A DNA stretch of 64,000 bases, taken from Poecilobothrus nobilitatus (taxonomy: Eukaryota > Arthropoda > Insecta > Diptera > Dolichopodidae). The notes beneath the pieces are model-generated. The model did no database searches and was not told the origin of the DNA. It saw nothing but the letters and a program-made list of their open reading frames with translations. The position numbers were made by a program, and so were the translations under genes. The stretch covers positions 68,944,416 through 69,008,415 of the forward strand of contig OX352774.1 in the NCBI GenBank assembly GCA_947095535.1. The letters are read 5' to 3'. Position 1 is the first letter of the stretch. Each line of letters starts with the position of its first letter. This document shows positions 13,141 to 26,299 of the stretch, piece by piece.

Positions 13141-16100
13141 TTACTTGATTTTTTATTTGTAATTTTGAAACTATTATATATGAAAGAACACATATAGTAC
13201 TGTTTGACAATTTCACTAAGATTAATTTTAACAACAATAATTTCTAGATGATTGAGCCAACCCACCCCATTATAGCAGAAATGTAAAAGAATGGTTAGAC
13301 CAGAATTATCGTTAACGATGGATAGGAAGAAATATTTATTCTACAGAATTGTGCAGTTGTACTTGTGTTGCTTCTCAAACACACTGTAGTTACATTAAAT
13401 CTTTCCCTTTTACTATTTCGTTGATTTGATCAGTTTGGGTACATATTTTGATTCAACAGTCATCATTGAATGCTTAATTTTTAACAAAAATTTGATTCTT
13501 ACCAAAATTTGAAGCTTCTTGTGCTCAGTATTTATAGTATAAACATCACTTTAACGTAAGCCAAACAGTATATAAGTATAGATCTTCAACACTGTTTGTA
13601 TCAAGTATGACAAAACTGTCAGTTGTTTTAATATTAGAGAAATTTTCAAGGGTAAAACTATTTCATTTTAATTAAATTTTCATTTCTAAAATTTATAATA
13701 CCTTGAAAAAATTTTCTGATGTTTACAATATAAAAAAAAATTGATCGTGGGAACGTTACTAAAAAATAAATAAGTAAATTTATACAAATAGATTTTGCAA
13801 TTTTTTTGTTTCTGTTATAAATTTATAAATTGTAGACTTTTTAATTTTATTTCAACTAAAAGTCAATTGTATTTGAAGTTAATCAAACTAAATCATCAAA
13901 ATTTTATGTAAAATTTATTTTGATATCATGCTGATTTTTGCATATAACTTATTTAATCTATTTTTAGATAAATATTAACAAAAAAATAGGAAAAATTATT
14001 AGAGAAGAAATAGAGGGAATCAATCATTTTTGTTATTTTTTCATAAATAAAACTAAAGTTAATTAACATTTTTTTTTTGTATTGATGAAAGGTAAAAAAA
14101 AAAACAAAAAAAAAATTTTTTTAAATAAATAAAAACTAATTAGTAGTCATAAATTTTATAAATTTATGATGAAAATATTTTGACATTTTCATAAATAAGT
14201 ACTATATAGTACCTAATGGCTATAAAAAATTATAGAAAACCAAAAAAAAAAAACAAAAAAATAATAATATTTAAGGTGCGTCTAACAAGCGTATAAATAC
14301 AAAACCAAGTTTACTTTTAAATATTAAAAGAAATATTAAAAACTTTTAGCATAAATTATAAAATCTAACTAGTAAGTTAAATTAAAATTTTTTTTATTGT
14401 AGTTCTTTTTTTTTAATTTACAATTTTTGTTTTTGTTATGGCTGTCAATATAAAATAATTTTTTTTTTAATATTTATACAATAGCATCAAAAGTGTTCAA
14501 CTTAAAATATAAAACTTCATAATAGTCCACCTTCAATATTTTAACAAAAATGTTTAATTTATACTTTATGATTATTAATTTTCTGATCTAAAGGATCAAA
14601 TTCATTTCAAATTTTTTAATATTCATTAATTTTTTTTTTTACCTTATTACTTTCTTTATTTGGTGACAGGGATTTTACAAAATTTCTCTATTTTATACGA
14701 TCCTGCAATTTTTTATCGTATTTTATTTTTGATTTGAGTTTTATTTTCTTAATGCTTTTCTTCTTACTGTTTTCCTACTTTATTTTCTACTTTATTCCTA
14801 CTTCTTTCTACTACACATTTTAATTGGTACATTTAAGACCATCAACAATAGTATTTTTAAAGGTTCAATATTTCTTTCATAATACAGTTATTTGTGTTTT
14901 TACCATTTCTTTATGAGATATTTTTCTAGAATTTTCTAGTATGTAAAATTGTAAAACGTCTAGTTAGTTGATCAATTAGGTTGTACATGCTTTTGGAGCT
15001 ATCTTTTTTATTGATTAGTCAAACTTTGTAACTGTGTATTATGACTCACTGAAAATATGTATTGAAGATCCTTAAAAATTCTTGAAAATTGTTTTGCGGG
15101 CTCTTCCATGTTTTCAATTTAAATTCAGTACTTATATATTAAATGTGTTAAGTTTCGGTTGTAGATTTTTGTAAGTTCGCAACAAAAGTGTCACTTTTTA
15201 TTAGCTTTCATAAAGTTTATTTTTATGATGAAGAATCTATATAATATTGACTTTAAACTTTTGTCACAAAGGATCCCCTTTAAAGAGCTGATTTACAAAA
15301 TTAAGGTAGAAAAAATATTTCCTATGAATTTTTCATTTGTTAGTAAAAATCACTTTTGACTTTTAAAACTTATTTGGACAATTAAAATATCACATGTTAT
15401 CGTTTCCCATTTATGCCAGGGATATCTGTACATATTTTGACAAAACTATTAATTTTTCAATACACAAAAAGAAAAAAATTTAATCAATTTTATTTTATAT
15501 TTTGAAGACAAGGATGTGATTAAATTTTTAAAACCTGTCACATGTAGCAAATATGAGACAGAAGATGTTAAAATTCATTTAAAAAATAATGTGTTGCGAA
15601 AACATATATATTTTTACGTTTGGATGTGTACAAAATAAAAAGAAAAAAGCCTTTTACAGAGCCTGTAATTACAAAACACAAAATAGAAATCCATTAATAA
15701 AAAGTTACTCTTACATTAAATTTTCCTATTTTTTTCTTTTTGTTACATTTTTAGGATATGTATGTAAAATAAAAAATTACATAATTTTTTCCATCAATTA
15801 TAAATTTTTGAAATTACAAACCACAGGGAGAAAAAAAATTGAATAATTTCACAGTTTTATCATATAACATATGTAATTTTCCGCTAAAATTACAACATAA
15901 AAAAAATAATTCTACAAGAAAAACTAAATGAATAATCAATATTTTTATGATAGGGTAATGACTGCAATTATTGACAATTTTTAGTAAAATTTGAAATACA
16001 TATTTTTATTTATTTGAAATCCAATATCCAATATATTTTTACAACTAAATTAAATTTTATTATTTAATTTTATATTCATTTTACAACCCAGCTATTGAAT

Positions 16101-19100
16101 ATGGTTTAGATTCTTCATCTGTAAGACATGTGTGCAAATTGAAAGTCATTTAAAAGTTGTATATTTTTATGGTTTAAATTTAAATTATTTACTATATAAA
16201 ATGAGTTAAATATAAAAATTCAATCATAAAAAAAGTAGAAAATTCAAAAAAGAGAAACAGATTAGAAGTACAAAAATTGTCAAGCAAATAAGAAAAAAGT
16301 CCGTAAGAAGAAATTAAAAAAATTCCAAAATACTGAAAATTAAATTGTTTATTATATGTTGTTTCAGATATTGAAGTGCTTCGATTTTAAGAAAACTGTG
16401 ATGATCGTCAATGCCTTTGTTATTTCGATATCATGACTCTTATTGCAGAAATTGTAAGTAGGTGGCTCGGTAGATGGTACTCTTGAAAATGTACTTGTGT
16501 GTAGCGAGCGTACATCTAAGTTGTATCCATGTTAATTTGATTTATTTCGCTCTGTTTCTGTAAGGCAATTTTGCATTGTTTGATTCCGAAGAATAAAGTA
16601 TTAATTAACACATGAACAATAAAAAAACTTTAATCTTTCCATAAACTTTATATATATAAATATTTTTTATATAAGTATATACCTTTTCATAAAATAAAAC
16701 CACCTTGAAACTGACCGGTTTTAAGTTTTCTGCTAAAAATTAATAATTATCTTCTCAAAATATGAATTTAATACATTCCAATCCAACTTTAATCATTTTT
16801 AGTACACTATACTTAAACACAAAAACACAATTGCACGTAACATTTTTGATTCTAACAAAAGAAAAATGTGACAAAAAGAGAGAAACATATCATGTTTCTA
16901 ATAAACATTTGAATGGTAAATAACTGGTAGCTTTTATCTTATTTATGTTACTATTTTCATTGTAATCAGTTTGTATCGTAATTAAATTGAATTTCTTGTT
17001 TTAGAAATCTTTTGATCTATAATTTAATGAAATAATTGGCACCATGTTGTTGTTTATCATCTGTTGACTCCCTTTTTCGTGAAAAAAAAAAAAAAAACGA
17101 AAAAAACAATACAACTATCTTAAGATATTTTATGCAAAACGAAGTTCAAAGAACAGAAAAAAAGTAATAAAAAAAACAAAAAAGTAACAAAAACAAAAAA
17201 TTGTTGCAAAACAAGAATAATAAAATTTTTAAAAAATTTTCCAAATCGATTATAATCATTTAATTGAATTGGATCGGACACTGATTCACATAAAAATAAT
17301 ATATGATACGCTACGCACCCACTCATTCATTTATGCATTTTATTGCATATTATTTTTTATTTTTTTTTATCTTGTAAATCTTTTGCATACTGTGAATGAA
17401 TTTTGAAAATAAATCGATTCTTTGTTTATTTTTGATTGTTATTGTTTCCGATTTTTTATTTTTCTATCGATCGATTATTGAAATGAACTTTTAATGAATC
17501 ATTTTTTAATGGAAATGCATACTTTTTTAGGAAATCGTGTGCTGTCTATTATTAAAGTTATAATCGTTATAGATGTTATAATAATATGTGTAATATGAAA
17601 AAAAAAAAAAAAAATTTTAAATTTTTTATAGGTAAAAGAACCAAATTTAGGTAAAAAATAATAATCTTTAAAAAAACGAATGGAGACATTTTTTATTAGA
17701 AAATAATAAAAAAAAAAAATAAAAATAAAATAAATTTAAAAACAATCGAAATTACTATTGAGATGCATTATGTTTAAATATATCTATGAATGTATTTTTT
17801 TTTTTTTTTTCAGAGCGACATTGGAAACTGAAAATTTTTTTTTTTTTTAAATTTAAATTTTTTTTATCAGATGTGTGGTATGTTTTTTGGTATGTTTTTA
17901 TAAGCATTACGTAGTACTGGTGGCAAATAATAAAACAGTTAAGGTATGAAAAGCTATAAAGACAAAATAAAAATTATGATCATAAATGGTATACAAATCT
18001 CATTAAAATAAATTTCAATTTTAATTTTTTTTACTGTTTTTCATTTACAAATTTGGAAAATTGAAACCATTTTAAGAATTTAATGATTATCCGGATTATG
18101 ATTTTTCTTTTTTTTTTTTTTGTTTTCTTTTGTTTTGTTTGTTTTGAATTTTAAATTTGAAAAATTATTTTGTTTCCAAAAGTGTAGTGTACATATATAT
18201 ATATACATATATCTTATATCTATACTATACATATTCATGTAAACTTGGGTGTTAAATCGATTGTTAAAAATAATTTTTTTTTTTCGATTGTCAATTTAAT
18301 TTTCTAAATTATTATTTTAAGCAAATATATAAGATATCGTTTTATATCGTAATAAAAAACAGAAAAAAAAAACAAAAAATTAATTAAAGATATGCAAAAA
18401 ATACACACGTTAAGAAAAAAAAAAAAAATATGTTAATGAATAAAATCAGGTTGATTAATGATAAATTGTTTGATTAGAACGATTTTTGGTATAGTTGAAT
18501 TGAGGAAATTAAAAAAAAATAGTGACAGTCCTTGAATTCTATGAATGAATTGTACAATATTTGTTTTGCATTATAAATGTATAATAGGTAGACTTAATAT
18601 GTATTTACATATTTTTTTTTTCTTTGATTCTTTATGATTATTTAAATGATAAATATTATGGATTATGTTACAATTGCGTCATTGTCACTATTTAGAATTA
18701 TGATTTGAATATCATTTATACTAACATATACAGTTAATATCTACTTACGAGTACATGCCATTTTTGATCATGCGACATAAAAATAATCTACAAATTAATT
18801 AAATCTATAAGTTTTCTTGTAATTTTGATATTGATAAAATTTAAGCTTTGCATGTCAATTTAATTTTTAGGTCAATGTTTTGGTACTTAATTGAAAAGTT
18901 TCCTATTTTTGAAATTAATGTAAATTGTTTTTATATATTTTATAATAAAATGTGTAAATATAAAATACATTGTGTACATCCCTAAGTAAACTTATCAAAA
19001 ATAGTAAGGCGTGTAAGCACGGCTTAATTTTAACAAACGTCAAAAACAAAAACATTACAAAAAAAAAAGTTTGTGAAGTTGAGATAGGTGACAAGAACTG

Positions 19101-19200
19101 AGAGTATTATATTATGTCCTGGGCTATTGTAAGCGTATAGAATATTTTTCTGTACGAATTTTAGTTGTTAATAAAATATTATAAAACTTCTTTTTTATTA
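13141..19200. other. Gene-free AT-rich stretch
   Basis: About 6 kb without a recognisable gene. It contains many homopolymer runs, a pyrimidine-rich section at 14640-14830 and alternating TA/CA runs near 18190-18230. No repeat copy related to the other families was recognised. Confidence 0.55.
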
Positions 19201-19277
19201 AGCCTTACAGTTGTAATAGCAAAGATTGATTTTTAATTGCTTTAATTCGCAATCTTTGCTATTACAACTGTAAGGCT
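19201..19277. repeat. Perfect 28-bp inverted repeat with 21-nt loop
   Basis: The left arm 19201-19228 (AGCCTTACAG...AAGATTG) is the exact reverse complement of the right arm 19250-19277 (CAATCTT...CTGTAAGGCT). The spacer 19229-19249 is AT-rich. The bases just outside the arms and at the loop edge do not pair, so the arms have sharp limits. Transcribed from either strand, it would form a 77-nt hairpin. It lies about 190 bp upstream of the retrotransposon fragment. It could be a very short palindromic MITE, a recent inverted duplication or a young small-RNA hairpin; the sequence alone does not decide. Confidence 0.95.
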
Positions 19278-19511
19278 AAATAAATGATGACTATAATTTA
19301 CCAGTTTTTTTTGAAATTAGATTCAAGGTCATCCATATCTAATTTGAATAAAAGAAAGATTTAGTTTAGGAAAGTTCAACATATGGTATATAGTTTGATT
19401 GTATTGTTATAATTATTAACATTACTTTCAGTTATGTTATAAAAATTAAACAAATTAATTTATTTAAACAAACCGGCCATAATTGACGAACTTTTAACTT
19501 TACGGTAAATT

Positions 19512-20262
19512 ATGCAATATGCAATTATGCAAATTTGGAACAATGAAGCCATACCGGAAAGCTGGAAAACAGGAATCATAATAAAACTTCCAAAAAAGGG
19601 AAATCTCCAAGAATGCAAAAATTGGCGTGGTATTACAGTCCTAAACACACTAAATAAATTACTGGCTCTCATAATACACTCCAGAATTGAAGCACGAATA
19701 GAGGACATCCTTCGTGAGCAACAAGCAGGTTTTAGAAAGCAGCGCAGCTGTACAGATCACTCAAATATTCTGCGTCTGATAATCGAACAATCAGCAGAAT
19801 GGAAATCACCACTCTACATAATATTCGTGGACTTTGAAAGAGCATTCGATAAAATAAAACACAGAGCCACCTGGAAGGCTCTCAGAAGAAGGAATATACC
19901 ACCTAAAATCAGAAATATCATCCAAAATATGTACACCAACGCCGAGTCCTGGGTTCTCCACAATGGAAACCTTAGGGATCCGATAAGCCTTAAGGCTGGA
20001 GTCAAACAAGGATGTCCACTTTCCCCAATCCTGTTCAACATCGTTCTCGACGTATTGGAAGAATCACTAATACACCAAACAGGAATCAATTGGACCCTTA
20101 CATCTCGCCTAGAGGACCTCGAATATGCTGATGATATTGCTCTACTTGCACATACACACAGGAATATGCAACAAAAACTAGATTCTCTAAACACAAAAGC
20201 ACATAAAGTAGGACTCAATATAAATATTGCAAAAACAAAGTCCCTAAGATTGAATGCAAACA
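19512..20262 (+). pseudogene. Reverse transcriptase domain fragment
   Basis: About 250 residues in one frame cover the RT fingers and palm. Residues are counted from the Met at 19512. LPKKGNLQECKNWRGIT is at 26-42, QQAGFRKQRSCTDH at 70-83, motif A FVDFERAFD at 105-113, motif B GVKQGCPLSPILFN at 163-176, catalytic motif C YADD at 205-208 and motif D GLNINIAKTK at 234-243. The two motif C aspartates and the motif A aspartate are intact. Similarity stops at about residue 250; residues after that come from the shifted frame. The Met at 19512 is only the first Met after a stop in a truncated copy, not a natural start. Base composition is less AT-rich than the flanks. Confidence 0.85.
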
Positions 20263-20271
20263 ATTTCTTGC

Positions 20272-20877
20272 ATTCTCAGTATTCTTACCGCAAACGGAGG
20301 AGCAGAAGAAGACATTGAAAATCGAATAAAATTAGCAAAGATGGCATTCGGGAGACTTTGGCCAATCTGGAGATCACCACAGTTAACCAAAGGCACGAAA
20401 ATAAGGATATATGAAGCCTGTGTGAAATCGATTCTACTCTACGACAGTGAAACCTGGTTAATCAAAAACTCTTCAACAAATAAATTACAAGTATTTGAAA
20501 ATAAATGCCTCCGAACAATTCAAAATATAAGATGGCCTAGAAGAATATCAAATGAGAACCTACTAACTATCTCTAGACAAGAAACCATACTTTGCCAAAT
20601 CAAGGAAAAGAAATGGAGATGGATAGGTCACACACTTCGGAAAGCACCAGAAAACATTGCACGCCAGGCGCTCGACTGGAATCCACAGGGAAAAAGAAGT
20701 GTGGGTAGACCTAAAATAACATGGAGAAGGTCTGTGGCTAAGGAAATTGATAATAGCGGTAAAACATGGGCAGAAATCAAACATTTGGCCCACAATCAAG
20801 TGCGATATAGAAGCTTTGTGGGAGCCCTATGCTCCTTCGAGGACTGGCAAGGAAAAAAGAAATTAATGCAATATTAA
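20272..20877 (+). pseudogene. C-terminal region of the same non-LTR polyprotein
   Basis: About 200 residues in the +1 frame relative to the RT part, ending at a TAA at 20875. It holds SILTANGGAEEDIENRIKLA, an LLYDSETW block (LLYGSETW in relatives), KKWRWIGHTLRKAP, DWNPQGKRSVGRPKITWRR and a final FVGALCS motif, all in the order typical of RTE-like C-termini. The frame stays open over its whole length, so the shift and deletion at about 20262-20275 are the main lesion. No clear poly(A) or microsatellite tail follows. Confidence 0.82.
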
Positions 20878-22166
20878 TTGTCAGAAATATTGATCAAAAT
20901 TATTAGTTTTGCAATAAGATTTATTGCAAATTATGTTGTATATTTAAAGTATCCTGTAACTGAACTTCACGAACCATCTGCTATCAACTCCAATAAATGA
21001 AAATTTCTTTAAGAATTTCCAAAAGATAAAAAATTAGTCTTATAAAAAAAATGTACAGTCTGTATGATAACTATATGAGCGTCAAAACGTCTGGCCGTAA
21101 CTATACTATATTTTAAATGAAAAAAAGTCTTTTCCTTGCTAATTATGCCAAAATAGTATTATGCCAATACTTGCGTATTATGCCAATATTTTCCTTGCGT
21201 ATATATGTATGTAAAAATTAAGAGCTTTTCTGAACCTTTCGCACGTACCATTCTAGTATCTAATTGCACTTAAATAATTCCGAAAACCTCCCAAAGCATT
21301 TTTAGTGCATTTGAAAATATTACATTAAATTAACTGATTTCATTTGATTATCTGTTAAACTTTTAGTATACTCTCGACTACACTAGATATTTGAACTAAA
21401 AGAATAAAACATATTATGAAGAGATGAGTGTCAAGTGTTAGTGGGATAGCTTTAATTAATATTATCTTATTTATACTTGGTTTTAAAAATATTTAAATTA
21501 AACATACGGGATGGCCCACATTCGAAAGGAAAAGGGCCAAAAAAAATTGTTATTGTCATTCATGGTAAGAATAAAGTAAAATATCTATTCTTCTATCTTA
21601 AACATATATATGTACAGTTTTTAATAAGTGAATTTACAAAACTCTTAGACTTGTTTATAAGGATAAGGCAAAAATTCAGAAAATACGACCAATTCAAAAA
21701 ATAATTACGGACAATTGGGAGCATTTCAAAATTTTTACCACTCTATTCGCCAATGCTCAGTGCAATAAAAAAATTATTTTCGAAAATAAAAACATATGCT
21801 TCTTCAATTCCAATATTATGCGATACTGAGATCGAGTATAATCTTTCACATGTAATTAACCAAAGTGTTAATCAAATGATATGAAACGATTGCTTTAATT
21901 ATGAAATGGACATGGTATTTCCAATTTCCCACATTTTAGAAAATCTGATTTAATGTAATGGTTGACCCTCCTTAACTTCTGAAATCTTAAAGACCATATC
22001 CATTACGTAATTGGAGCAATCTATTTTCTGAATTTTTGCCTTATCCATAACCAAAAAGCAATTTTGCAAGTTAATATAGTATTTATTTATTTAATTTTTC
22101 TTAATAAATTAAATTTTACTTTTAAATACTTCTTAAATAAATAAATTTTATTTGTGATTTTTTTTT

Positions 22167-22250
22167 AGTTTCATTTATTTTGAAAAAAGTTTCATTCAAT
22201 TGAAAAATAGTTTCATTTAATTGAAAAAAGGTTTCATTTAATCAGAAAAT
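22167..22250 (+). repeat. Four tandem copies of a 21-bp unit
   Basis: Units starting AGTTTCATT occur at 22167, 22188 and 22209, with a fourth (GTTTCATTTAATCAGAAAA) at 22231. The middle units contain the palindrome-like core TTCAATTGAA. No coding content. Confidence 0.85.
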
Positions 22251-25200
22251 AACTATATAGTTCTATAAAATACCTATGTTTTACTTATAGTTCCTATCTT
22301 TAAGCAAAATATTCCCTATTTTTCTTATATTTAATTATTAAAAACTGCTTAGTAATTTGATTAAAAAAAAAAAAAACAAAAAATCATTTTTCTTCAATAA
22401 ATTTCATTTTAAATAATTCAGTAATTTGTTAAAGCATATTTTACATAAATTTTACTAAAATGTTGTACATTTTAATAAAATGTGTCAATTTGAACATTGT
22501 ACAAACGACTACTTTACAATATTTTCAATTTACATTTGTAATTTTTCCCTCCAAAAAAAAAAAAAAATTTTTTTTCAACTTTTCCCCTAGGAAGAAAAAT
22601 TGAATATTAAATTGCTTATATAAAAACAAAATAAAATAAAAATATTTTTTTTTTACACTAATATATCTAATAAATTAAATGCGACAAATTGGACTAGAAT
22701 TTAATTTTCATTTTGAATAAATTTAATATAATATACAAGATATTATTAGACTATATCATTAATGGAACCGATCGACCCCTACGATTTTCAAATAATTTAA
22801 ATAGATTGCGTTTAGTAAAATAATTTCAAAAATGTTTTTTAGATTATTTGTTGCACCATTAGAGTATTATTATTTGGACAAGTTGCAACATAATTTAAAG
22901 GAATTTAAATAAATATTTGAGGCAGAGACAAAAAATAACAACACCAAACAAAAACAAAAAAAAAACAATAAAAGCATAAAAAAAAAAAATCACTGATGAA
23001 AAATTAAAATTAAGGAAAAATTAAATTAAAAACTGCATGATCGTGGGCGCCTCTTTTTTTTTTCTTGTTTTTTTTTTTTTATTTATCCAGTGCTACCACA
23101 AAATTAAAACACAATTTAAATGAAAATGCATAAACAAAATTTTAGCGTGTCCAACTTAAAAAAAAAAAAAAAAACAGAAAAAAAAACTTTAATTTTTACA
23201 TATCTGTCAACAAATTTTATTTATTATTGTTTTTTGTTATAAATTTTTTAAAGAAGTTAGAAATAAAATCATTTGTTTGTATGTAGCAATTTTAAAAGAA
23301 AAGAAAATCTTTTAATTAACTAAATTAGGTATTCATTTTTAATGTTTTTAATTAAGTTTTTATTTTAAACTTAAATATTTAGTACAGAGTTTTTCCAGAA
23401 AATGAACGACTGACATTTTATAGATCTCACGCTTGGAAAATTTATGAAAAAATTGTAACATATTACATATGTATCTCCTGGGTGATTATGAAACAAAAAT
23501 GGCATTCGAAATTAAATCAGGTTAAGTTAATTTTTATAAATTTTATGCATAAGAAGCCCAAGGATGTATGTATTCCATTCCCATGATAACCAGATTTTTC
23601 AGGAGCGCAATTGGATACTTTTATAATGTATTTTAGATTTTTAGACTATCGAATTATATATAGTCTGGCTTCTCGATCGGAAATTTTAAATTTTAAATTG
23701 ATGTTTGCACATTGCAGTATATAAAACCATTCAATAAATTCAGAAAAATCAGGGCTACAAAAAAAAGAAAAATATACGCGATATAAAAAAATACAACAAA
23801 TTTGTCTCCTCTTTTTTTACTTTCTATAGTAAAAAGTTCAAATAAATTTCTTTAAGAAAAGTTAAATATTGAAATCAAATAAAACAAAGAAAATTTAATT
23901 ACTTACAGCTCATGTCATGAAACATCCAAAAACATATAGATCAATTTTGAAAGTAAAATATAAGGAAGAAGAAGGGCCAAAACGAAGAACAAAAAATCTT
24001 TGCTCTGAATAATCTCAAAATATGGTTCTGTCAACAAAATTTTTATTTAGAACAACAGTAGATAAAGTTAAGATCGTCAAAATTCCCACAAAGTATTTAA
24101 ATTAAATTTCAAGATTATAAGAAGTGTGTACTCCTGGTATTTTAAATCTTAAAAATTATTAAATTTAATTATGTACTCTTCGGGTTATACAACATTTTTC
24201 GTTGATCTGGTATCAAAACTATATATAGTTAATGCCTTTAAAGGTGAGGGATTCTGCTATATTTAACAGATGACACATACATGTTTTAATTCTTTATTTC
24301 ATTTAAGACATTATAACTTAATTTTGTTAATTTAATAATACTTAAATTGGCTAACCTAATTTAAGTTGATTATGTCCATAGGATAGATCCTTTTAATAGC
24401 TGGGTGAAATTCATGAAACAAACGTTTAATCAAAATCTTTTAATCAAAATCTTTATTATTTTTCCACTATGAATAAAATTGTTTGGAACAACAGTCATAT
24501 ATTTTATTTTTATTTTATAATTTGTGGATACGAAATGTAAAAAGTTAGAAATGTTAAAGTTTACCATTAAAGTATAATTTTTATATTATAATAAAAATAA
24601 ATACTTCTATCGTTAAATTTTATTTGTGAGATAGCTTATAGCCAGTTCCGTTCATATAAATAAAACAGACATTTTAAAAATTATTTTTATATTCTTAATT
24701 AAAAACATCACAACAAATCCACTGCATATTTTCTTTCTTTTTTTTTTTTGTTTTCAATATTTTCTTTGTTTCAAAAGTCCAAAATCTTTTCAACGCTTTT
24801 TTTGTATAAAAAAAAAAAAAAAGCTTTTATGTTTTATGTAGGTTTTTTTTTAGTGTGATTATAAAAATATTTAGAAAATTTTTCAATTTTCTTTTTTTTC
24901 TATTTTTTTTTATTGCATTTTGAAATAATCGAGAGTTGATTTTTTAGTGCACAATTAAAAGAAAAATATTATGTAAGTTTAAAGTAAAATATTAAAAATG
25001 TTTTTTTTTTGTTTTTTATTAAACCTTTTAGTGATAAAAAAAATCAAAAATTGAAATAAGTATAACTCCTTTGAGTTACCTATTACGAAATTCAAGATAT
25101 TTTATTTGAAAGTATTAAATGAATGGATAAAACTTTTATTTTTAAACTTTTTTTTTTTTTTAATTTAGAGTATGAAAATGGAGAAGCAAAAAATCATCAA

Positions 25201-25345
25201 GTTTAAAATCTGTAATTACAAAAATTTCAAAGATTCTGAAAAATTCCCAAAATCCTAAATTTAAAAATCCGAATCAACAAAATTCAAAAATTTATATTCC
25301 AAAACTGCAAAAGTATCTTAAGATCCTTATATAGATGAGTAACTA

Positions 25346-25512
25346 AAATAATTAGGAGGGATTTTAGAGTTGGTTACAAAATCAGAGTTTCAATAACTTG
25401 TTTAGCGAGGGCTTGGGGTTCACTGTCTCTATTATTTTGAATGTTTTGTTGTTGAAATATGTATATGTACAAAAATAATTAAGGAGGATTTTATAGTTGC
25501 TTGCAAAACAAG
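25346..25512 (+). repeat. Spaced direct repeat
   Basis: AAATAATTAGGAGGGATTTT followed by AGAGTTGGTTACAAAATCAG (from about 25346) recurs with a few changes from about 25474 as AAATAATTAAGGAGGATTTT and ATAGTTGCTTGCAAAACAAG. The two are about 125 bp apart. Origin unknown. Confidence 0.6.
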
Positions 25513-25828
25513 GTAATGCCCTTTTCCCAAAATAGGTATAGGTATATTATATTTTGACTTACGAGGGATTCAAAGATTTTTTTTTAATATTATTTTTGTT
25601 ATAGATTTCTTTTTTCATGGTATATCGATGAGGATCGTAAAATAATATTTGGAATTTCGGATTTTTGATTTTTGGGATTTTTAATTTTTGAACTTTGTTA
25701 TTGGGGATTCCTGTTTTGAGAAATTTGTAATTAAATATTTTACAAAAAATTGACGAAAATTAAATTTTAAAGGTAAATTATTAAAATCGAACCTGGTTTT
25801 ATTGAAGCCATAGAAGAGAAGTAGCCAT

Positions 25829-25880
25829 GAAGCCAAATAAGCCAAGAAGCCAAGAAGCCAAGTAAGCCAAGTAAGCCAAG
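25829..25880 (+). repeat. AAGCCAAGT minisatellite
   Basis: About six copies of an 8-9 bp unit (AAGCCAAAT, AAGCCAAGA, AGCCAAGA, AGCCAAGT, AAGCCAAGT, AAGCCAAGT). The small minus-strand frame covering it is a by-product of the repeat. Confidence 0.85.
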
Positions 25881-26023
25881 TGAGAGAAAAGTTAAAATAT
25901 TGTTGATTGTATAAAAGAATAAAGTAAAATCTCTAGAAGAAAGGAGCAACTATGATTAAAAAAAAAAACGAAATATTTTCAATTCGATATTTCGTAAAGG
26001 AGATCTGCACACAAGGAATCACC

Positions 26024-26299
26024 ATATGAGGGGTATAAAAGCAAAAATACTAAAAATCCACTTTTTTTTTTTTAGATTTTTATGGCATCTGGTGGTTAGG
26101 CGAAATATCTATATAGTAAACTTTATAAAATATTACAAAAGTCTTAAATATCCACTTATTTTCATATTTAAAATTTCTTAGAAACAAAAGTTAAATAAGT
26201 CCTTTACCATTTTTATTTTCAGAGTATAGGTTTTTATGTTTTTCTCGAAAAAATATAGTTGGTGGACTTTTTACACTTTTGCTTCTAGACCCCTCATAT
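26024..26299. mobile_element. Mariner/Tc1-like MITE with imperfect terminal inverted repeats
   Basis: The left end TGAGGGGTATAAAAGCAAAA (from 26027) is matched by the inverted right end TTTTGCTTCTAGACCCCTCA (to 26296). The match extends inward, with gaps, through AATCCACTT on the left and the GGTGGACTTTTT region on the right, about 38 bp in total. TA flanks both ends (26025-26026 and 26297-26298), as expected of a TA-targeting transposon. The interior of about 200 bp is AT-rich and has no reading frame, so it would depend on a transposase from elsewhere. Confidence 0.72.

Larger units (their letters stand above)
19465..20877 (+). mobile_element. 5'-truncated, internally deleted non-LTR retrotransposon (RTE-like)
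   Basis: This fragment encodes reverse transcriptase and the C-terminal region of a LINE-type polyprotein. The upstream endonuclease domain is absent. Weak homology seems to begin near 19465, where LFK and ELL-type residues precede a stop codon just before 19512. The fragment has two reading frames, 19512-20318 and 20254-20877, offset by one base. The expected segment between the end of the RT core and the conserved SILTANGG-like block is missing around 20262-20275, pointing to an internal deletion that also shifted the frame. The family resemblance is to RTE-clade endonuclease-reverse transcriptases found in invertebrates. It cannot encode an active protein. No target duplication was recognised. 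Confidence 0.85.
20878..26023. other. Gene-free AT-rich stretch with minor tandem repeats
   Basis: About 5 kb with no recognised gene. It contains small repeats listed separately (22167-22250, 25346-25512, 25829-25880). Two AT-rich blocks, 25195-25320 and 25650-25740, resemble each other in inverted orientation (runs of AAAATCC and TTTTTGGGATTTTT), but only loosely. Confidence 0.55.

Noticed and set aside
19201..19277. Transcription terminator of bacterial type
   Set aside because: The setting is an insect-like genome and there is no upstream gene; a hairpin alone is not evidence of termination here.
19460..20263. Minus-strand frames of 67-149 codons
   Set aside because: They lie opposite the reverse transcriptase frame and carry no recognisable domain; they are shadows of its codon use.
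25195..25740. Large inverted repeat
   Set aside because: The two AT-rich blocks resemble each other only through runs such as AAAATCC; no continuous match could be followed by eye.
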